NCBI RefSeq assembly: GCF_963924675.1
Contig: NC_089228.1
Span: forward strand, 90,302,894 to 90,366,893
Direction: 5' to 3'
DNA from: Phocoena phocoena
Taxonomy: Eukaryota; Chordata; Mammalia; Artiodactyla; Phocoenidae
DNA: 64,000 bases
The notes beneath the pieces were generated by a model that saw only the letters and a list, made by a program, of their open reading frames with translations, was not told the DNA's origin and did not search any database. The translations under genes and the position numbers were made by a program. Each line of letters starts with the position of its first letter. Position 1 is the stretch's first letter. Shown here piece after piece: positions 1 to 11,522 of the stretch.

Positions 1-556
1 GACTTCTTGCTGATCTCTGTGCCCATCGTTTAAAACATACACTAGGTCAGGTCAAGTCTTTGCTCCGCATTCTCCAGTGGCTTCCCATATCACTCAGATA
101 AAGAAAGGGAATCTCTCTCCCCTTACCTTTGGATCTCACCATTATACTGTCAGTTCTCTGGGCTCCAGCTGCTTGCTATTCCTAGAATCCACTGACCAAT
201 CTCCTACCTCAGGACCTTTGTGCTTGCTCTTCTGTCAGATATCCAATCTTTCTCCTCCTTCACTGCTTTCCTGTCTTGGCTCAAATGTCCTAGTCTTGGC
301 GAGTCCTTTCCTGACCACCCTATTTAAAAGTGCAGATCATCCTATTCATCCCTTGTCTTTTTCCTAGTTTACCCTCTCACCATCTGACAAATGTGCATTT
401 TATTTATTTATTTTCCGTTTCCTTTGCCTAGAGTATAAGCTCCACATAGGTAGGGATTTTTGTTTCATACACTGCTGTGTTCCTAGCACAGAGAACAGAG
501 CCTGGAATATAATAACTCCTCCAAAAGTGTATCTGAATGAATGAATGAATGGATGT
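1..556 (+). mobile_element. L2 LINE 3' end (cut by the window start)
   Basis: The stretch follows the classic L2 3' end in order. It runs from a 'tccagtggcttcccat' block, through 'cctcaggacctttgtgcttgct' and 'ctcaaatgtcc...ttcctgaccaccctatttaaa', to 'agtataagctccacat...gggattttt' and 'gaacagagcctggaat'. It ends in a (GAAT)n tail at 535-552. The 96-codon open frame inside it (77-367) is a by-product of this non-coding repeat. Confidence 0.85.
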
Positions 557-1390
557 ACATGGACTATGGGTGAAAAGGACAAACACCAAAATGTGGTTAT
601 GTCCACTGTCATAGAATTGATGGTGATTTTACTCTTTTTAATATACCTTTCCATAGTTTTTAGGAAATAATGAAGGTTACCATTGTCATCAAAAAAAGAA
701 AATGTCTTATTAAATGCACTTTAATGTTTAAAGAGAAAAGATATGAAAGGATCAAAAAGCAGAGAAACAAAATTGTGTGTGCCTGTAGATGAATATATCA
801 TAAATATGAACAAATATATGTACGTAAAGAAGTAAAAATAAAAGGAAATTGGCTAAAATGTTTAGCGTCTTCAAGTGCCAAACCTATGGGTCATTTTTTT
901 CTTATTCTGCTTTGCTTCCTTTTTTTAATGAGCATGTATTCTTTTACAATGAAAACAAATCAACCTTTAAAAAAGAGGTTAAATACATTACCATATATAC
1001 ACACATATAAAAGGAAGAGTAAGTCAATAAGCTTAGCTATCAGTTACTTCTGAGTAGTCCTAATTAAGTTGTTACGACTCTGTTATTTAAATTAAAAAAA
1101 TATTAATTCCTTCAGCTTCCTGTTCTCCTATTGAGGAGTAAAATTTGAGTCACAGAGTGATTTCATCTCTTTGCCCTAAACTGCTTTCTTATTTCTGTCA
1201 AGAATGTTTTACAAATGTGTATTCCTGGATAGTTAAATTAAAAATTTCAGTAGAATGTAGTGGGATCACTTTGTTTTCAATTCTTTAATTCTTTAAGGTG
1301 TAACGATGATCTGATAACCCTGTGGTTAAAAACTATTTTGAATAATACCAGATTTTCAAAACATTTTGTGAAATTTAAAATATTAATTAA
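557..1390. other. No recognisable feature
   Basis: AT-rich sequence between the L2 end and the first SINE. I see no gene, splice-flanked exon or recognisable repeat; it may contain very old repeat debris. Confidence 0.5.
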
Positions 1391-1710
1391 AAATTTTTTT
1401 GGCTGAATTGGGTCTTCGTTGCTGCATGTGGGCTTTCTCTAGTTTTGCCGATTGGGGGCTACTCTTTGTTGCAGAGCGCGGTCTTCTCATTGTGGTGGCT
1501 TCTCTTGGTGTGGAGCACAGGCTTAGGCGTGTGAGCTCAGTAGTTGTGGCTTGCGGGCTCAGTAGTTGTGGCTTGTGGGCTCCAGAGCGCAGACTCAGTA
1601 GTTGTGGTGCATGGGCTTAGTTGCTCCGCATCATGTGGGATCTTCCTCTAACCTGTGTCCCCTGCATTGGCAGGTGGATTCTTAACCACTGCGCCACCAA
1701 GGAAGTCCCA
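1391..1710 (-). mobile_element. CHR-type tRNA-derived SINE, long form
   Basis: Read on the minus strand, it starts with the tRNA-like head (tggga-cttcc-ttggtggcgcagtggttaag, then a B-box-like block). A run of 'cacaactactgagc' motifs follows, then 'agaaagcccacatgcagcaacgaagaccca', then an A-rich tail at 1391-1400. The same A-rich 'gaaattt' context flanks both ends, suggesting an imperfect target-site duplication. The 73-codon frame at 1399-1620 is an artefact of this repeat. Confidence 0.93.
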
Positions 1711-4240
1711 GGAAATTTTAATAAAATACAAATAATAATCCTTTAACAGATTCCTCTGTTGCCATCAGGATATTTGCTAAAATGAAGGGCTCTTCTTTCA
1801 CCCTTGGCTTTGACAACGATTAATCAGTGTAACAGTGATTAGAGCCTTTCCTGCTTGGCCTGTTGTTTGGATTTGTAGCATCTGTTGCTGGATTGCATTT
1901 TGAAAAATAAGCTGGGATGTTTATTTCGCAGAACCCATTTTACTATCACAAAGGAGAAGGATTTATGTTTCCTTCGCTGTGTGAAATCAGACAAACCGCA
2001 TCCTCCCAGATCTAGGGGAGGTGGCTTACTTCTGCTCCCTCCTTTCTAGACATGGGATTCGTCTTCCAAGCCCAAGCCAAGTGGGTCCTCAAAATGGACA
2101 TTGCTTCAAGCTGGTCCCAGATCCCAGCTCAAGAAAGAAAGCAGGAGTGTCTGGGAAGCGGATTTACCCAGATGCTCCCCGACTTTGTGGTGGCCCCTTT
2201 TGTGAGAGGAGGGAAGCCACACTTCTGGGCTTCAGCCTGTCTGTGGTCATCTGAAAGGTCTCAACTCCTGTTGCTTTCAAAGTGTCAATTACACCAAAGC
2301 CTATTGTTAGATACTGTTTAATATTAAATCATTTGTATAATACCTTTCATGGTCATAATAAAATGTCCAAGTTCCCTTAAACAGAAGAAGCTAATAAACA
2401 AAATATCAGTGGTAGATGTCCATCTCTTTCTTAATAGAACAACATTTAATTAAAACTTAATATTAAGTAATTTTTACTTTTATTAAAGCAAATCTAATAG
2501 AAATGTAATGGTTGCATCCCTGTGTACTCCCCTGGTACGGTTCTCACAGTGAAATCCATCTTTGTATTATCTGCATCAGCTTTATAAAGTTTGAATAAAT
2601 TCCTGTTACCTTTCTGCTCATAGTACAATGTTTTGGTTTGGTTTCTTTCTTAGGATGGAAAAGGTAAACATAAATCCCAATCGGAGTAGGGGAAGGGAGA
2701 AGATACTGGTTATAAGAAATTGTCTTCTTCCAGCTTATTTTTTTTTAATGTCTTAAAAGCTTTATTTTCTCTATAATTTTTAAAAATATTATAAAATGTG
2801 ACCTATGAACTGCATACCATTGGTTACAGTAGAGGGGGTAGCAGGAAGAAAGTATATAACGTTGGCTATAATAAGAAAAGAATAAAAAAGCCGCAGTTGC
2901 AGCTCTTCCTACTGTATTCTTCAGAATAAGAAAGACAGACTACTTGCACGGTGGCACCCAGCCAATCTCTGACTAGAATCAATTACTTTGCCAAAAAGCA
3001 ACACAAAAGATGTTCCTGTTTGCAAACCCAGTTTCCTGCAAAGGCACCTTTTCTCCAGGCTCGCAAAACAGAGATCAAGACAATTCTTTCTGTTGCTTCT
3101 TTATGCTGTTTCTCTTCTCCTCGCATTCGGAAACCCTTCTGGAAGAAGGCAAATCTGAATCTAATCCCAGAGGATAAGGAGACTTTTCACTTCACAGTGT
3201 GATCTCTTCATTATAGCTGTGTAACCACAGCATGGAATTGTTCTGAAAGACAGTGGCCAATATTATAATTATCTACATAAAAAATTCACTGGGCAGCCTT
3301 TGTTTTTGAAATCTTTTTTAATTTGTGTACAGTTTTTTGTCTCACCATATTGTGGCCAGATTGAGAGAATTGGGGGCGGGCGGGCGGCGGAGGGGGGTTC
3401 AACGGGCTGATTCTGGGAGGGGAGGATGGGAGGGGAAAAGAGAAAGCTCTCCTTCACCTCCAGCTTCTCATCCTGACCTTTATTTCATTCTTCACTAACC
3501 TCTAGAGGGTTAAAGTGAAAGTGAAATTGGAAACAGCATCCAGACTCTCTTTTTTGCTGTCTTATTCTCTTTCCCTTCCTCATCATTCCCCACGTTTTCT
3601 TCACCTTTCTGTCTCCAGCTCGTGTCCATTTTCTTCACACCATTTAGATTTCCCTTCTTTCTCTTTAATTTAAAGCCCTTTATTGGGGTTTTCATCACTC
3701 CTGCATCTCAAGTCTCAGGGTCCCAAACAGCCTTCTAGTTTTGCAAGTGCTGTGAGCTCCGTCCACAAGGCAAATAGGTATTTGTATATTACCCTGGGAA
3801 CCTCTCAGAAACTTACAGCATTGTTTCTATGACAAAACTATATTCTGGGTGTCAAGCTGCCTACCTAGACAAACTTTTAGGATACAGCCAGGTTATAATT
3901 TGGATATATGCATTATATATTTAAAGGAACTACATAAAAGAACTAGATATTCAGTGTGAAAATTGCAAAGATGCATATAAATCATTGGAGAAATAACGTC
4001 AAGTTCCAAAAAGGGGTTTTAAACCAACAATCATTTTATTATTTATGACTAAAACTAAAATGTATTTAGTGGGCTATATTTCCACATAAAGCGTTTTTGT
4101 TTAGATGTCAGATATTGGTTTAGGACACTAAGACAGTCATTGTGTAGATTTGAAATTAATTTTATTTAGTTATTTATTTTTGCCTATTTTGAGATGAGCC
4201 ATAATTATTATCCGAGAAATCTGGAATATATTTATAAGTT
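1711..4240. other. Unassigned sequence, no gene recognised
   Basis: No transposon with a clear signature and no convincing coding region. The short frames at 2021-2321 and 2951-3202 lack any recognisable protein feature. The part from about 1740 to 2640 looks non-repetitive. The only marked structure is the G-rich block at 3372-3435, listed separately. Confidence 0.5.
3372..3435 (+). other. Two adjacent G-quadruplex motifs
   Basis: 3372-3397 reads G5-C-G3-C-G3-CGGCGGA-G6, with loops of 1, 1 and 7. 3415-3435 reads G3-A-G4-AGGAT-G3-A-G4, with loops of 1, 5 and 1. Both fit the G3+N1-7 rule on the plus strand, inside an otherwise AT-rich region. Confidence 0.8.
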
Positions 4241-4255
4241 TCCAGAAGGAATTTT

Positions 4256-4460
4256 TTTTTTTTTTTTGCGGTACGGGGGCCTCTCACTGTTGTGGCCTCT
4301 CCCATCGCGGAGCACAGGCTCTGGACGCGCAGGCCCAGCGGCCATGGCCCACGGGGGCAGCCGCTCCGCGGCACGTGGGATCCTCCCGGACCGGGGCACG
4401 AACCCGCGTCCCCTGCATCGGCAGGCGGAGTCTCAACCACTGCGCCACCAGGGAAGCCCC
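4256..4460 (-). mobile_element. CHR-type SINE, short GC-rich form, with perfect TSD
   Basis: Minus-strand order: ggcttccctggtggcgcagtggttgagactccgcc head, B-box region (gggttcgtgccccgg), 'cgtgccgcggagcggctg...ggcccatggccgctgggcctgcgcgtccagagcctgtgct', 'gagaggcc', 'ccgtaccgcaaaa' and a long A tail. A 15-bp duplication (tccagaaggaatttt) sits at 4241-4255 and 4461-4475. This compact form is the one I associate with cetaceans. The overlapping 60-120 codon frames here are shadows of the repeat. Confidence 0.95.
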
Positions 4461-4475
4461 TCCAGAAGGAATTTT

Positions 4476-5904
4476 GAAACTAAAAGCTTTTTTTTTTTTT
4501 CTTGTATGCAGGGAGGGGATTTTAAGACAACAAACATTTATTTCATTGGCAAGTAAAAGGACATTCATATGATGCTAAAAAGAGAAATCAGGTGAGCTTG
4601 TTGGAGTTTATTATTCTGATTAGTAAGAGCTAGCCCAATACTGAGACAATAACAGACCATCTCTACTCTTACATTAAAAATATCTAACATTTTTCTGAGT
4701 GATTCTATCTATAGAAACTCTAATGTTCACATATATAGTCCTGCAGTGCATTTTCCAATCTACATATAAGGAATTTACAAAATAATTATCCCAGGACTAA
4801 TTCCTCATGACAACTTGTGAAGCAGGTAGATTGCCAGTTCTGGTTTTCTTCTTATTGCAGAAAACGCACAAAAACAAAAAGCCACAAGTGCTCAGGATTA
4901 CAGTATCAACGAGGATGGGCTAAGTTATACCAGGATAACAAACTCTGAAATCTTGGTGACTTAACCAAACAAGGGTTTTTCTTCCTCATGCTATATTCCA
5001 ATGTAGTTGGGTGTGTGGAGAGAGGTGGCATGAGTTTTTCCACTTATGGAAACTTAGGGACACAACTCCAACAAGCTCACCTTGTTGTTCAAATAAAGGT
5101 GTTATTCAAGTAAAGGTCTTCAATTTGGAGGTTAGTTATCTGTCCTCCCTTCCCCCAATGTACACCTATACTCATTGGCTGCCTCTGACCTCCGTGATCA
5201 CACACATATCACTAATCATTTTAATAAACAGATTATGAAATTGCATGAATCGTCAATATCTTATTCTCCAATTATGGAACTTTGGGGAAGAAAGAAAAAT
5301 GCAGGCTGAATTATGAAAATTTCACTCAATTCCTCATCACGTATCTCTCCAGAGACGGGATTTTTTTCAGGACTGTAGCTACCAAATATAAAAATAAAAG
5401 TGAACCCTGAAAATGACTCAAGGCTTCATCATTTTCAAAAGAAATCATACGATCAAGCGTATCGCTCGTGAAGATGGATGACTTTTTCAAAAGCAAATTC
5501 TATTATTTTCCCATGGAGTTTCAGCAAAAGAAAGAAAAGGAAGGAATGGGAGAAGCTCGTTGAGAAATTCTCTGAAGAGACGACAGAGTATCTCTTGAGT
5601 AAACAGCACCCAGCCGGGCAAAAGCTCTTTTTTTTTTATTACTACATTAGCACCACCTTGGGAAGTCAAGACATCTATAGATAGATTGTTATTTTCCTAA
5701 CAAGCTCCTTAGGGCCCAATGTTTGAGAGGTTAGCAACCATCACATATACAGAGTGAAGCAAACATTAATATGAATGGATCAACTGTGTGTTAAAGTATT
5801 ATTTGGTGACTGATTCCAAACATCCTTACCCACAAATACATGTTCAGAACTGTATAAACAGCAGCGTCTCCCTGAAATAGAAGAAAACAGAAACAATGGT
5901 TATT
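4476..5904. other. Mostly unassigned sequence
   Basis: No gene recognised. Apart from the possible DNA-transposon fragment at 4905-5060, I see nothing I can name. The 60-75 codon frames between 5011 and 5684 have no recognisable protein motif. Confidence 0.45.
4905..5060 (+). mobile_element. Possible old MER-type repeat fragment
   Basis: The run 'gggctaagttataccaggataacaaactctgaaatcttggtgacttaac' followed by 'tttttcttcctcatgctatatt' has the layout of a common mammalian repeat (taacaaa...ctcagtggcttaa...tttctt-ctca). I cannot assign the family. Confidence 0.35.
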
Positions 5905-6110
5905 GAAAAACCAATATGTGTCAGCATTATGCTAGGCAATTTCTACGTAGTAAATCATTTGTTACTCATTATAATGCTTTAAGTTTGATATCATTATCCC
6001 CTGTTATAGAATACTAAACTAAAGCTTAAGACATTGAAGGCAGTTTTTCAAGTCCCCAACCAGCCAGTGACTGAGCCAGGATTTGAATCCATGCCCAGTT
6101 CTACAGCGAC
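5905..6110 (-). mobile_element. MIR SINE
   Basis: Antisense MIR core: 'gctaggcaa', 'atcattatcccctgttatag', 'aagcttaagac', 'ccagtgactgagccaggatttgaatcc', then a short remnant of the tRNA-like head. Divergent, as expected for this ancient family. Confidence 0.75.
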
Positions 6111-6947
6111 TATCCAAAAGACCTTTGTGAGTCCTGGGTACTCTTACCCCAGCGCACATTATTTCAAATATGTTAAAATACACAGCTCACTTCAAACTTT
6201 ATTTATATATTATGTTGCAACTGATAAGTTGAAATAATTTTCTGGCTTTAGAACTTAATTATAATTTTTGATTTTATAATTAAAAAAAGTTGTACACCAC
6301 GTAGTCTTTTGCTTTTTGTCTTTTTCAGGGTGCAAACTGTTTTGTAGGCTCTTGAAAAGTTCATGGTTTCATGTTGTAGCTGTGGTAGCTACCAGACATG
6401 GCAGCCTGAGAATGAATCTGGAGACTCTCCTTCTACTCCAGCAGGCTGGGTAGTCTTTGGTGTCTTACCCCAAACTTCACCTTCAATGGTGTATTTGCAT
6501 CGTGACTGAAATGCTTGAGTGGAATAGTTCCAGTGATACTTCCTTGGACAGTGAGGAATGTGAGGCAAGATTCCCTCCTTGCTTCAGCAATACTGGTAGG
6601 TAGTGCTACCCTGAAACGAAAGATGTTCAACAAACACTGCTGTTATTTGTTTTTCCTTCTAGATGGGGAAATATTTGAGGCTACTGGCCACTTCTAATTA
6701 ATTCTTACAATCTAGAACTTATCATTTTTGTTAGCACATACTAATAAACATTTCAAGAAATACATGTTGAATGAACACAAGAAAGAATGGATGGCTGTGA
6801 GTGACTGTGACCTGAAGTCTCTTGATAAGTTCATGACAACCTTCATCTTAGAATCTAGTTTCCTGGCACCTAGCTCAGTCATTTTCAGAGCTGATCATAT
6901 TTTTTTGAGCACTTCCATAAAGTAGAGTCCATTTTGCTGAATGCAAG
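6111..6947. other. No gene recognised
   Basis: Unassigned. Around 6735-6775 the text 'agcacatactaataaacatttcaag...tgttgaatgaa' resembles a worn L2 or MIR 3' end, too short to call. Confidence 0.4.
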
Positions 6948-6955
6948 TAGAGAGT

Positions 6956-7257
6956 CTTTTTTTATTTTGGCCGCACTGGGTCTTCATTGCTGCACATGGG
7001 CTTTCTCTAGTTGCAGCAAGCAGGGGTTACTCTTCGTTGCAGTGCACAGGTTTCTCATTGAGGTGGCTTCTCTTGTTGCAGAGCACGGGGTCTAGAGCGT
7101 GGGGGTTTCAGTAGTTGTGGCACAAGGGCTCAGTAGTTGTGGCACATGGGCTTAGTTGCCCTGCAGCATGTGGGATCTTCCCGAACCAGGGATTGAACCT
7201 GTGTCCCCTGCATTGGCAGGTAGATTCTTAACAGCTAGACCACCAGGGAAATCCCAG
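6956..7257 (-). mobile_element. CHR-type SINE, long form
   Basis: Minus-strand CHR SINE with T-rich start (antisense of the A tail), 'ggccgcactgggtcttcattgctgca', repeated 'cagtagttgtggcac' units, and the antisense tRNA-like head ending 'ccaccagggaaatccca'. A short repeat 'gtagagag' at 6948-6955 and 7258-7265 is the probable target-site duplication. Confidence 0.92.
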
Positions 7258-7265
7258 GTAGAGAG

Positions 7266-7700
7266 ACATTATACTGCTAACTGCTGACAACATTAGGAAA
7301 AATATTGCTATTCTTCTGGCTGCCAAAACACAAAAGTTACATACACTTAGATAATTTCTCCTCCGTTCTTAAATTCTTGTCTCTTTTCTGGTTTGAAAGC
7401 TTAACAGCTTCATATCAACATCTCATTCAGAATGATCCATTTGGCTATTTTTGGATGGTGTGTTCTTTTTCTGATTTCTTATGCTGATGAATCTTAGAAT
7501 CTCTTCTGTTCACCATTCTGGTGATTTCTACCATTTACCTTTACATTCCTCTTGCCCTGTCTTGCGTACATTACAACATTATGTGTATAGCTTTGGATTG
7601 TTATGCCAGTGAGCAAAAGGAAACAGATTAATCACTCAACTTATGGACAGAGGAATAAACAGAAAAGATTTCAGAAAATAATAAATGATTGGGTCAAACT
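7266..7700. other. No feature recognised
   Basis: Unassigned AT-rich sequence between a SINE and the large L1. The 60-codon frame at 7305-7487 has no identifiable protein features. Confidence 0.45.
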
Positions 7701-7712
7701 CTTTTTTTTTTT

Positions 7713-8077
7713 TACATCTTTATTGGAGTATAATTGCTTTACAATGGTGTGCTAGTTTCTGCTTCATAACAAAGTGAATCAGTCACACACACACATATGT
7801 TCCCATATCCCTTCCCCCTCATGTCTTCCTCCCTCCCACCCTCCCTATCCCACCCCTCTAGGCAGTCACAAAGCACCGAGCTGATCTCCCCGTGCTATGT
7901 GGCTGCTTCCCACTAGCTATCTGTTTTACATTTGATAGTGTATATATGTCCATGCCACTCTCTCGCTTCGTCCCAGCTTACCCTTCCCCCTCCCCATATC
8001 CTCAAGTCCATTCTGTAGTAGGTCTGTGTCTTTATTCCTGTTTTACCCCTGGGTTCTTCATGACATTTTTTTTTTTC
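7713..8077 (-). other. L1 3' UTR
   Basis: Pyrimidine-rich on the plus strand (cccttccccctc, ctccctcccaccctcc) and A-rich at its 3' end. The same block recurs at 17989-18404 and 25628-26000, which fixes it as the shared L1 3' UTR and the three copies as one lineage. Confidence 0.85.
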
Positions 8078-9238
8078 TTAGATTCCATATATATGTGTTA
8101 GCATATGGTATTTGTCTTTCTCTTTCTGACTTACTTCACTCTGTATGACAGACTCTAGGTCCATCCACCTCACTACAAATGACTCAATTTCATTTCTTTT
8201 TATGGCTGAGTAATATTCCATCGTATATATGTGCCACATCTTCTTTATCCATTCATCTGATGATGGACAAATAGGTTTTTTCCATCTCCTGGCTATTGTA
8301 AATAGAGCTGCAATGAACATTTTAGTACATGACTCTTTTTGAATTATGGTTTTCTCAGGGTATACGCCCAGTAGTGGGATTGCTGGGTCATATGATAGTT
8401 CTATTTGTAGTTTTTTAAGGAACCTCCATACTGTTCTCCATAGTGGCTGAACCAATTCACATTCCCACCAGCAGTGCAAGAATGTTCCCTTTTCTCCACA
8501 CCGTGTCCAGCATTTATTGTTTCTAGATATTTTGATGATGACCATTCTGACTGGTGTGAGATGATATCTCACTGTAGTTTTGATTTGCATTTCTCTAATG
8601 ATTAATGATGTTGAGCATTCTTTCATGTGTTTGTTGGTAGTCTGTATAGCTTCTTTGGAGAAATGTCTATTTAGGTCTTCTGCCCATTCTTGGATTGGGT
8701 TGTTTGTTTTTTTCTTATTGAGCTGCATGAGCTGCTTGTAAATTTTGGAGATTAATCCTTTCTCACTTGCTTCATTTGCAAATATTTTCTCCCATTCTGA
8801 GGGTTGACTTTTGGTCTTATTTATGGTTTCCCTTGCTGTGCAAAAGCTTTGAAGTTTCATTAGGTCCCATTTGTTTATTTTTGCTTTTATTTCTATTACT
8901 CTAGGAGGTGGGTCAAAAAGGATCTGGCTGTGATTTATGTCATAGAGTGTTCTAGCTATGTTTTCCTCTAAGAGTTTGATAGTTTCTGGCCTTACATTTA
9001 GGTCTTTAATCCATTTTGAGCTTATTCTTGTGTATGGTGTTAGGAAGTGTTCTAATCTCATATTTTTATATGTACCTGTCCAGTTTTTCCAGCACCAGTT
9101 ATTGAAGAGGCTGTCCTTTCTCCACTGTACATTCCTGCCTCCTCTATCAAAGAAAAGGTGACTATATGTGCGTGGGTTTATCTCTGGGCTTTCTATCCTG
9201 GCCATTGATCTATATTTCTGTTTTTGTGCCAGTACCAT
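8078..9238 (-). pseudogene. L1 ORF2 relic: C-terminal part with Cys motif
   Basis: 386-codon open frame, the longest in the window, coding the C-terminal third of L1 ORF2p, the protein that nicks target DNA and reverse-transcribes L1 RNA. It carries the family's cysteine motif intact as C-x3-C-x7-H-x4-C (CWTRC...H...C). Flanking segments are typical: '[12 protein letters not shown]', '[14 protein letters not shown]', '[18 protein letters not shown]' and the end '[10 protein letters not shown]'. It overlaps the next upstream block (9193-9534) in another frame, showing a frameshift near 9200. No start of its own is implied; the first Met is internal to ORF2. Not expected to make a working protein. 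Confidence 0.9.
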
Positions 9239-9534
9239 ACTGTCTTGATTACTGTAGATTTGTAGTATAGTCTGGAGTCAGGGAGCCTGATTCCTCCAGC
9301 TCTGTTTTTCGTTCTCAAGATTGCTTTGGCTATTCGGGGTCTTTTGTGTTTCCATACAAATTGTGAAATTTTTTGTTGTAGTTCTGTGAAAAATGCCAGT
9401 GGTAGTTTGATAGGGATTGCATTGAATCTGTAGATTGCTTTGAGTAGTAGAGTCATTTTCACAATGTTGATTCTTATAATCCAAGAACATGGTATATCTC
9501 TCCATCTATCTGTATCATCTTTCATTTCTTTCAT
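9193..9534 (-). pseudogene. L1 ORF2 relic: segment after the RT core
   Basis: 113 codons matching the part of L1 ORF2p just C-terminal of the reverse-transcriptase palm: '[20 protein letters not shown]', '[13 protein letters not shown]', '[18 protein letters not shown]' and '[19 protein letters not shown]'. It is separated from the palm block by a frame change between 9534 and 9558, and from the C-terminal block by another near 9200. The 75-codon frame at 9278-9505 is a shadow of it. Confidence 0.88.
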
Positions 9535-9557
9535 CAGTGTCTTATACTTTTCTGCAT

Positions 9558-10205
9558 TCAGGTTTTTGTCTCCCTAGGTAGGTTTATTCCTACATATTTT
9601 ATTCTTTTTGTTGCAGTGGTAAATGGGAGTGTTTTCTTAATTTCGTTTTCAGATTTTTCATCATTAGTGTATAGGAATGCCAGAGATTTCTGTGCATTAA
9701 TTTTGTATCCTGCAACTTTACCAGTTTCATTGATTAGCTCTAGTAGTTTTCTGGTAGCATCTTTAGGATGCTCTATGTATAGTATCCTGTCCTCTGCAAA
9801 CAGTGACAGCTTTACTTCTTTTCCGATTTGGATTCCTTTTATTTCCTTTTCTTCTCTGATTGCTGTAGCTAAAACTTCCAAAACTATGTGGAATAAGAGT
9901 GGTGAGAGTGGGCAACCTTGTCTTGTTCCTGATCTTAGTGGAAATGCTTTCAGTTTTTCACCACTGAGGATGATGTTGGCTGTGAGTTTGTCATATATGG
10001 CCTTTATTATGTTGAGGAAACTTCCCTCTATGCCTACTTTCTGCAGGGTTTTTATCATAAATGGGTGTTGAATTTTGTCAAAAGCTTTCTCTGCCTCTAT
10101 TGAGATGACCATATGGTTTTTCTCCTTCAATTTGTTAATATAGTGTATCACATTGATTGATTTGCGTATATTGAAGAATCCTTGCATTCCTGGAATAAAC
10201 CCCAC
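9558..10205 (-). pseudogene. L1 ORF2 relic: reverse-transcriptase palm, catalytic Asp changed
   Basis: 215 codons covering the RT palm and fingers: '[13 protein letters not shown]' (first catalytic Asp region), '[14 protein letters not shown]', and the active-site loop. In active L1 the loop reads FADD; here it reads FAED ('[15 protein letters not shown]'), so the second of the two adjacent catalytic aspartates is followed by Arg and the first is Glu. That alone should abolish polymerase activity. The frame is otherwise open, so this looks like a late hit on a recently inserted copy. The plus-strand 151-codon frame at 9616-10071 is a shadow. Confidence 0.9.
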
Positions 10206-10364
10206 TTGATCATGATGTATGATCCTTTTAATGTGCTGTTAGATTCCGTTTGCTAGAATTTTGTTGAAGATTTTTGCATCTATGTTCATCAGTGACATTG
10301 GCCTGTAGTTTTCTTTCTTTGTGACATCCTTGTCTGGTTTTGGTATCAGGGTGATGGTGGCCTC

Positions 10365-10628
10365 TTAGAATGAGTTTTGGAGTGTTCCTACCTCTGCTGT
10401 ATTTTGGAAGAGTTTGAGAAGGATAGCTTTTAGCCCTTCTCTAAACGTTTGATAGAATTCACCTGTGAAGCCGTGTGGTCCTGGGCTTTTGTTTGTTGGA
10501 AGATTTTTAATCACAGTTTCAATTTCAGTGCTTGTGATTGGTCTGTTCATATTTTCTATTTCTTCCTGATTCAGTCTTGGCAGGGTGTGCATTTCTAAGA
10601 ATTTGTCCATTTCCTCCAGGTTGTCCAT
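10365..10628 (-). pseudogene. L1 ORF2 relic: RT N-terminal segment
   Basis: 87 codons matching the start of the RT domain: '[20 protein letters not shown]', '[20 protein letters not shown]', '[19 protein letters not shown]'. The usual SPGPDG motif reads SPGPHG. Joined to the palm block only through in-frame stops and shifts between 10205 and 10365. Confidence 0.87.
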
Positions 10629-10643
10629 TTTATTGGCATAGAG

Positions 10644-10940
10644 TTACTTGTAGTAATCTCTCATGATCCCTTGTATTTCTGCAGTGTCAGTTGTTACTTC
10701 TCCTTTTTCATTTCTAATTCTATTGATTTGAGTCTTCTCCCTTATTTTCTTGATGAGTCTGGCTAATGGTTTATCAATTTTGTTTATCTTCTCAAAGAAC
10801 CAGCTTTTACTTTTATTGATCTTTGCTATCATTTCCTTCATTTCTTTTTCATTTATTTCTGATCTGATCTTTATGATTTCTTTCCTTCTGCTAACTTTGG
10901 GGTATTTTTGTTCTTCTTTCTCTAGTTGCTTTAGGTGCAA
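10644..10940 (-). pseudogene. L1 ORF2 relic: linker between EN and RT
   Basis: 98 codons of the basic, helix-rich linker of ORF2p: '[20 protein letters not shown]', '[20 protein letters not shown]', '[20 protein letters not shown]'. A stop or shift separates it from the blocks on both sides. Confidence 0.87.
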
Positions 10941-10955
10941 GATTAGGTTATTTAT

Positions 10956-11438
10956 TCAAGATGTTTTCTGTTTCTTAAGGTAGGGTTGTATTGCTATAAA
11001 GTTCCCTCTTAGAACTGCTTTTGCTGCATCCCATAGTATTTGGGTCGTCTTGTCTCCATTGTCATTTTTTTCTAGGTATTTTTTGATTTCCTCTTTGATT
11101 TCTTCAGTGATCACTTCGTTATTAAGTAGTGTATTGTTCAGCCTCCATGTGTTTGTATTTTTTACAGATCTATTCCTATAATTGATATCTAGTCTCATAG
11201 CGTTTTGGTTGGAAAAGATACTTGATACAATTTCAATTTTCTTAAATGTACCAAGGCTTGATTTGTGACCCAAGATATGATCTATCCTGGAGAATGTTCC
11301 ATGAGCACTTGAGAAAAATGAGTGTTCTGTTGTTTTTGGATGGAATGTCCTATAAATATCAATTAAGTCCATCTTGTTTAATGTGTCATTTAAAGCTTGT
11401 GTTTCCTTGTTTATTTTCATTTTTGATGATCTGTTCAT
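10956..11438 (-). pseudogene. L1 ORF2 relic: endonuclease C-terminal half, catalytic motif lost
   Basis: 160 codons covering the second half of the apurinic/apyrimidinic-like endonuclease: 'DIYRTFHPKTTEHSFFSSAH', 'GTFSRIDHILGHKSSLGTFK' and 'NTWRLNNTLLNNEVITEEIK'. Active L1 endonucleases carry an SDH triad near the end of this domain. Here the corresponding text is 'IFSNQNAMRL', so both the Asp and the catalytic His are replaced. The endonuclease would be inactive independently of the frame breaks. Confidence 0.88.
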
Positions 11439-11522
11439 TGGTGAAAGTGTGGTGTTAAAGTCCCCTACTATGAATGTGTTACTGTCGATATCCCCTTTTG
11501 TGGCTGTTAGTATTTGTCTTAT

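Noticed and set aside
77..367. 96-codon plus-strand frame at the window start
   Set aside because: It lies wholly within the non-coding 3' end of an L2 and encodes no L2 protein motif.
4194..4568. Overlapping 88-120 codon frames on both strands
   Set aside because: They run through a GC-rich SINE and its A tail. GC-rich SINEs in this window repeatedly give such frames (also at 62245-62468).
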